Part shown: piece by piece, positions 6,824-9,795 of the stretch
Numbering within the stretch: the stretch's first letter is position 1
Layout: each line of letters starts with the position of its first letter
NCBI GenBank assembly: GCA_030596365.1
Contig: JAUVKG010000069.1
Span: forward strand, 1 to 9,795
Length of the DNA stretch: 9,795 bases
From: Chlamydiota bacterium
Lineage (GTDB): Bacteria > Auribacterota > UBA3054 > B51-G9
Reading direction: 5' to 3'
Program-made: the position numbers and the translations under genes
Notes under the pieces: generated by a model
Databases searched by the model: none
What the model saw: the letters and a program-made list of their open reading frames with translations, nothing else
Told to the model about the DNA's origin: nothing

Positions 6824-6858
6824 ATTGATCTAATTAACCTAATTGATCTAATTGACCT
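6823..6858. repeat. Tandem array of AATTGATCT-like 9-mers, 4 copies, between nfnA and nfnB
   Basis: The four units read AATTGATCT, AATTAACCT, AATTGATCT and AATTGACCT, starting on the last base of the nfnA stop codon. Odd units are identical and even units vary, suggesting a possible 18 bp higher-order period. Unlike most nfn operons, where the genes nearly touch, there is a 74 nt gap here that this array partly fills. Confidence 0.85.
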
Positions 6859-6897
6859 AAACAAAACCCAAAGAACAACAAAACTTATTGAATATTT

Positions 6898-8322
6898 ATG
6901 AAAAACGATCTGACAGCTAAAGAAAGAATGGCTATACCGCGCCATGATATGCCTGAACAGTCTCCGGAAATTCGCAAAAATAATTTCGAAGAAGTGCCGC
7001 TTGGATATTCTGAAGAAACAGCTATAAAAGAAGCGCAGCGATGCCTTCAATGCAAAAAACCTAAATGTGTTCAAGGCTGTCCCGTAAATGTTCACATTCC
7101 GGAATTTATTAACAAAGTCGCTGAAGGTGATTTCGATTCCGCACAGAAAATTCTTCTTGATACAAACAGCCTGCCCGCAATATGCGGTCGCGTGTGTCCA
7201 CAGGAAACACAATGTGAAGAGTTGTGTATTCTCGCAAACAAAGGTGAAGCTGTAGCAGTAGGCAGGCTCGAAAGATTTGTTGCCGATACGGCACGTTTAA
7301 AAGCCGAAACTTCTGCAAGTCAGAAAACTGAAATAACTAAACCTGATCCTTCAGCACGGAAAATAGCGATTGTAGGTTCCGGACCTTCAGGATTATCTTG
7401 CGCAGCTGATCTTTTACAGGCAGGTTATAATGTTACACTTTTTGAAGCTCTACACGAAGCCGGTGGAGTTCTTGTTTATGGAATTCCTGAATTTCGTCTC
7501 CCAAAGTCAATTGTGAAATCAGAAATTGATGCCCTCCTGGCAAAAGGGGCAAATATGATTACAAACGCCGTTATTGGTCGATTATACACAATCGATGATT
7601 TACTTGATGAAGAAGGATTTTCCGCTGTGTTCATCGGTACAGGTGCCGGAACACCGAAATTCCTCAACATTCCCGGTGAAAATTTAATTGGAGTTTATTC
7701 ATCAAATGAATTTCTGACCCGCGTTAATTTGATGAAAGCATATAAATCCGATGCAAGAACTCCGGTAATTCGGGGAAATCATGTTGCTGTCTTCGGTGCA
7801 GGAAATACAGCTATGGATTCGGCAAGAACCGCGCTGCGAATTGGTGCTGACAATGTTTATATTATGTACAGACGTTCCAGAACCGAAATGCCGGCCAGGA
7901 TAGAAGAAATTCATCATGCCGAACAAGAAGGTGTAAAACTTGATCTTCTTGTCAATCCACTTGAATTTAAAGGAGATGATAAAGGTTGGTTGAAATCTGT
8001 CGTTTGTCAAAGAATGGAACTTGGTGAACCCGATGATTCCGGACGACGACGCCCGGTTCCAATTGAAGGTTCCGAATTCGAGACACAGATTGATGTTGCC
8101 ATAATCGCTGTCGGTACATCATCAAATCCTTTGATTCGCCAAACTACGCCCGATCTTCCAATGAACAAATGGGGTTATATTGAAGCAGACGATGATGGCA
8201 TTACAGGCAAAAAAGGAGTTTTTGCGGGTGGAGATATTGTTACAGGAGCAGCAACAGTAATTGAAGCAATGGGAGCCGGAAAAAAAGCAGCTGCGGCGAT
8301 TATTAATTATGTTAGTTGTTAG
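6898..8322 (+). CDS. nfnB: NfnB-type large subunit, FAD/2x[4Fe-4S] NADPH oxidoreductase (SudA / GltD-like)
   Basis: This 474-residue protein resembles the glutamate synthase small subunit and is the bifurcating flavin subunit partnering NfnA. The N-terminal ferredoxin-like part holds two cysteine sets for [4Fe-4S] clusters: Cys49, 52, 57, 61 and Cys96, 100, 106, 110. GRLERF (122-127) follows, with a Glu in the region known to contribute a cluster ligand in this family. The FAD Rossmann motif is IVGSGPSGLSCAADL (158-172). The NADP-binding part has VFGAGNTAMDSA and YRRSRTEMPA. A C-terminal FAD contact is GVFAGGDIVTGAATVIEAMGAG. Pairing with nfnA and absence of a gltB-type large subunit argue for Nfn over glutamate synthase. 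The ATG at 6898 has no visible ribosome binding site. The last three residues (VSC) and the TAG stop are encoded by a heptamer array that begins at 8311. Confidence 0.9.
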   Translation: MKNDLTAKERMAIPRHDMPEQSPEIRKNNFEEVPLGYSEETAIKEAQRCLQCKKPKCVQGCPVNVHIPEFINKVAEGDFDSAQKILLDTNSLPAICGRVCPQETQCEELCILANKGEAVAVGRLERFVADTARLKAETSASQKTEITKPDPSARKIAIVGSGPSGLSCAADLLQAGYNVTLFEALHEAGGVLVYGIPEFRLPKSIVKSEIDALLAKGANMITNAVIGRLYTIDDLLDEEGFSAVFIGTGAGTPKFLNIPGENLIGVYSSNEFLTRVNLMKAYKSDARTPVIRGNHVAVFGAGNTAMDSARTALRIGADNVYIMYRRSRTEMPARIEEIHHAEQEGVKLDLLVNPLEFKGDDKGWLKSVVCQRMELGEPDDSGRRRPVPIEGSEFETQIDVAIIAVGTSSNPLIRQTTPDLPMNKWGYIEADDDGITGKKGVFAGGDIVTGAATVIEAMGAGKKAAAAIINYVSC

Positions 8323-8387
8323 TTGGTAGTTGTTAGTTGGTAGTTGGTAGTTGGTAGTTGGTAGTTGGTAGTTGGTAGTTGGTAGTT
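8311..8387. repeat. Heptamer array GGTAGTT, 11 copies, overlapping the nfnB 3' end
   Basis: Eleven contiguous 7-mers: units 1, 2 and 4 are GTTAGTT, the other eight are GGTAGTT. The first 12 bases are coding and the nfnB stop TAG (8320-8322) is part of unit 2. Because 7 is not a multiple of 3, the TAG in each unit blocks all three forward frames within 21 bp. Homogeneity rises toward the 3' side, as expected for recent expansion there. The following 341 nt gap contains only repeats. Confidence 0.95.
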
Positions 8388-8415
8388 GAATAACGAATAT
8401 CGATTAACGATTTGA

Positions 8416-8451
8416 GATTTTAGAAGTTAAATAAATCGAATATCTAAAATC
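8416..8451. repeat. Imperfectly spaced inverted repeat downstream of nfnB
   Basis: GATTTTAGA (8416-8424) and TCTAAAATC (8443-8451) are a perfect 9 bp inverted repeat around an 18 nt AT-rich loop. It could be a weak transcript end for nfnB, but no U-run follows directly and the stem is AT-rich. From 8452 to 8500 nothing else stands out. Confidence 0.4.
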
Positions 8452-8500
8452 GATGTTCCTTGTTCTTAAATCGAGTTTGTTTTTTTCCTGTTTTAGTGAG

Positions 8501-8556
8501 GTGTGCCCGAAGGGCGGGGTGGTTCTTAATTCCCCTCTACGGAGGGGTGGCGCAAA
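8501..8556. repeat. REP-like hairpin element, copy 2 (two partial units)
   Basis: The stem GCCC (8505-8508), loop GAA and stem GGGC (8512-8515) are followed by GGGGTGGTT, as in copy 1. A second partial unit follows, with CCCCTC (8532-8537) pairing with GAGGGG (8542-8547) and then TGGCGCAAAGC. The order suggests one element cut at its left end joined to another cut at its right end. The TGACCTT array starts 4 nt later. Confidence 0.75.
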
Positions 8557-8560
8557 GCAT

Positions 8561-8658
8561 TGACCTTTGACCTTTGACCTTTGACCTTTGACCTTTGACC
8601 TTTGACCTTTGACCTTTGACCTTTGACCTTTGACCTTTGACCTTTGACCTTAGACCTT
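8561..8658. repeat. Heptamer array TGACCTT, 14 copies, abutting the amidohydrolase start
   Basis: Thirteen perfect TGACCTT units and a fourteenth, AGACCTT, make up 98 bp ending 5 nt before the ATG at 8664. The array therefore is the whole immediate 5' region of that gene. Each junction makes a TTGACC hexamer resembling a -35 box, but no suitable -10 box precedes the gene. The array contains no purine-rich Shine-Dalgarno sequence on the coding strand. Confidence 0.97.
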
Positions 8659-8663
8659 GAATC

Positions 8664-9476
8664 ATGATAATCGATTTTCATACACATGTTTTTCCCGATA
8701 ATGTTGCACCTAAAGCAATAAAGGCTTTAGAAAACGCTGCAGAAATGTTTGATATAAAAGCTGTCGCAGATGGAACGCTGAATTCTCTGAAAACATCAAT
8801 GAAAAATGCAGACGTTGATTGTTCGGTGACTTTTGGTGTGGCAACAAAACCGTCGCAGGTTTCTTCGATAAACAATTGGGCAATAGAAAACAACAATCCT
8901 GATGCAGGAATAGTTTTCTTCGGCGCTATGCACCCTGATTATGAAAATTCTTTGGATGAAATCAAAAGGCTTACCGATGCGGGAATTAAAGGTATAAAAC
9001 TTCACGGGGAATTTCAAAATTTTCCTGCTGATTTGGAAAAAATGTTTCCGATTTATAAAGCATTATCCGATGCCGGGCTTTTTGTGATTTTCCACTGTGG
9101 AGATGATCTTTTCGCAGGTGATTCCGGTAATTCTTCAGCTGCAAGAGTAAAAAATGTCACGAATAAATTTCAGAATTTAAAAATAATAGCTGCTCATGGC
9201 GGATCATTCAAGCAATGGGATGAATCTATAAAACATCTTTCCGGAAAAGAAAATATATGGATAGACATTTCTTTTCTTCCAGGATATATATCAGATGAAC
9301 TTTGGAATAAACTTTTAGAAAGTTTCGGATTTGAAAAAATCCTGCTTGGTTCTGATTTTCCATGGATGGCTCAACAAACAGTTATCGATTGGCTAAAATC
9401 AAAAAATCTTGATAAACAAATCGAAAATGCAATCCTTGGCGGGAATGCGGAAAAATTACTGGAACTTTGTTCGTAG
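8664..9476 (+). CDS. Amidohydrolase-2 family (ACMSD-like fold) metal-dependent hydrolase or decarboxylase, substrate unknown
   Basis: This 270-residue TIM-barrel enzyme begins with MIIDFHTHVFPD, the usual first strand of the family with the metal-binding HxH (His6, His8). Other likely active-site residues are His144 in VIFHCGDD, His178 in IIAAHGG and Asp231 in LLGSDFPW, which match by order the metal and catalytic residues of ACMSD-like enzymes. Lys112 lies in GIKGIKLHGEFQ, a conserved family segment. Members cleave C-N or C-C bonds in varied substrates. Neighbours give no pathway clue, so no reaction is assigned. No signal peptide is visible, so it is cytoplasmic. The start is fixed by the conserved N terminus although neither promoter nor Shine-Dalgarno sequence can be found; the upstream sequence is a heptamer array. 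The stop codon lies in a short repeat (GTAGTTCG). Confidence 0.85.
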   Translation: MIIDFHTHVFPDNVAPKAIKALENAAEMFDIKAVADGTLNSLKTSMKNADVDCSVTFGVATKPSQVSSINNWAIENNNPDAGIVFFGAMHPDYENSLDEIKRLTDAGIKGIKLHGEFQNFPADLEKMFPIYKALSDAGLFVIFHCGDDLFAGDSGNSSAARVKNVTNKFQNLKIIAAHGGSFKQWDESIKHLSGKENIWIDISFLPGYISDELWNKLLESFGFEKILLGSDFPWMAQQTVIDWLKSKNLDKQIENAILGGNAEKLLELCS

Positions 9477-9512
9477 TTCGCAAAGCGCCCGGCGGATGCG
9501 GGGGGTAGTTCG
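9473..9512. repeat. GTAGTTCG direct repeat around a GC-rich spacer
   Basis: GTAGTTCG occurs at 9473-9480 and 9505-9512. The first copy contains the TAG stop of the amidohydrolase gene. The spacer (GCGCCCGGCGGATGCGGGGG region) is much richer in GC than its surroundings and resembles a decayed REP-like piece. It is short, so coincidence is possible. Confidence 0.4.
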
Positions 9513-9545
9513 TAACTCGCCGTTCACAAAATGCGAATTATGTTT

Positions 9546-9660
9546 TGTGCTGAAGGCACAGTTCATTATAGCCTGGGGCGCGTAGCCCCAGGAAAAAATA
9601 AACAACACGAATTCGCTCTGAAGGAGCGACTCAATAAAATGAAATGCTCCGTTGGAGCAT
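9546..9660. repeat. Cluster of four short hairpins (triplet-hairpin type element B)
   Basis: Perfect stems are TGTGC-TGAAG-GCACA (9546-9560), CCTGGGGC-GCGTA-GCCCCAGG (9572-9592), CGCTC-TGAAG-GAGCG (9614-9628) and ATGCTCC-GTT-GGAGCAT (9644-9660). The CTGAA centre of small stems and the one long stem are shared with the cluster at 1901-2033, while most stem bases differ. The 318 nt after the amidohydrolase hold no gene and consist of this cluster plus the repeats on either side. The first stem could act as a terminator only weakly, since no U-run follows. Confidence 0.75.
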
Positions 9661-9693
9661 GAAAACCCAAAACGCAATTTGTGTACAGTTAAT

Positions 9694-9725
9694 CCATTAT
9701 TCCATTATTCCATTATTCCATTATT
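9694..9725. repeat. Octamer array CCATTATT, 4 copies
   Basis: Four perfect contiguous 8-mers sit between the hairpin cluster and REP-like copy 3. No dyad symmetry or spacers are present. Confidence 0.95.
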
Positions 9726-9747
9726 CCCCCCTCTTGTTTCCATAATT

Positions 9748-9780
9748 CCCCTCTTGAGAGGGGTGGCCGCAGGCCGGGGT
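9748..9780. repeat. REP-like hairpin element, copy 3
   Basis: CCCCTCT (9748-9754), loop TG and AGAGGGG (9757-9763) form the left hairpin. GGCC (9765-9768), loop GCA and GGCC (9772-9775) form the right one, then GGGGTG follows. This is the most complete unit in the window. Compared with copies 1 and 2 the right stem has changed from GCCC/GGGC to GGCC/GGCC, keeping pairing. A partial CCCCCCTCTTG left arm also precedes it at about 9726-9736. Confidence 0.75.
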
Positions 9781-9795
9781 GTGTTATAAAGGGGG

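Noticed and set aside
6898..8322. Glutamate synthase small subunit (gltD)
   Set aside because: No large glutamate synthase subunit is nearby and an NfnA-type partner with an Asp plus three Cys cluster motif lies directly upstream.
8561..8658. TGACCTT array as replication-origin iterons
   Set aside because: Iterons are usually longer and accompanied by a Rep gene or DnaA boxes; neither is present.
8644..8671. Promoter made of TTGACC (8644-8649) and GATAAT (8666-8671)
   Set aside because: The -10 would lie inside the amidohydrolase start region and the transcript would begin after the ATG, so it cannot serve this gene.

Overview
The window is a 9.8 kb AT-rich bacterial segment with every recognisable gene on the + strand. 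It looks like an anaerobe: it carries a ferrous-iron importer (FeoB) and an NfnAB-type flavin/iron-sulfur transhydrogenase. Vegetative promoters of the TTGACA/TATAAT type are visible, which argues against a typical Bacteroidota promoter system, and most genes lack a clear Shine-Dalgarno sequence. The GH-A glycoside hydrolase, the dispersed hairpin clusters and the microsatellite-like arrays would suit an anaerobic PVC-group bacterium (Phycisphaerae/Sedimentisphaerales, Lentisphaerota or Kiritimatiellota). That placement is a low-confidence inference, and Cloacimonadota- or Ignavibacteria-like lineages are not excluded.

Layout. At 1-1891 lies a glycoside hydrolase gene that appears dead: its 5' end is made of repeat DNA and one in-frame TAA interrupts the catalytic barrel. 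From 1901 to 2033 there is a cluster of short perfect hairpins. From 2216 to 2912 there is a Phd/YefM-VapC toxin-antitoxin operon with its own promoter and a palindrome across it. From 3031 to 5768 there is an iron-uptake operon: a near-consensus promoter, a DtxR-like palindromic operator, a DtxR-type repressor with a C-terminal FeoA-like domain, and feoB overlapping it by 8 bp. From 5942 to 8322 come nfnA and nfnB with an extended -10 promoter. From 8664 to 9476 there is an amidohydrolase-2 family metalloenzyme of unknown substrate. The tail (9477-9795) holds a second hairpin cluster, an octamer array and a REP-like element.

How the genes work together. The regulator probably senses Fe(II) and represses its own promoter and feoB. 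NfnAB links NADH, NADPH and reduced ferredoxin pools in the cytoplasm. The toxin-antitoxin pair and the amidohydrolase are independent units.

The most unusual feature is the non-coding DNA. Nearly every intergenic gap holds a different tandem array of 7-9 bp units in 4 to 14 copies, and the arrays sit against gene ends: feoB and nfnA are followed at once by arrays, the nfnB stop codon lies inside one, and the amidohydrolase start codon follows a 14-copy heptamer array by 5 nt. Two hairpin families, REP-like elements and triplet-hairpin clusters, occur in copies whose stem sequences differ but stay paired.
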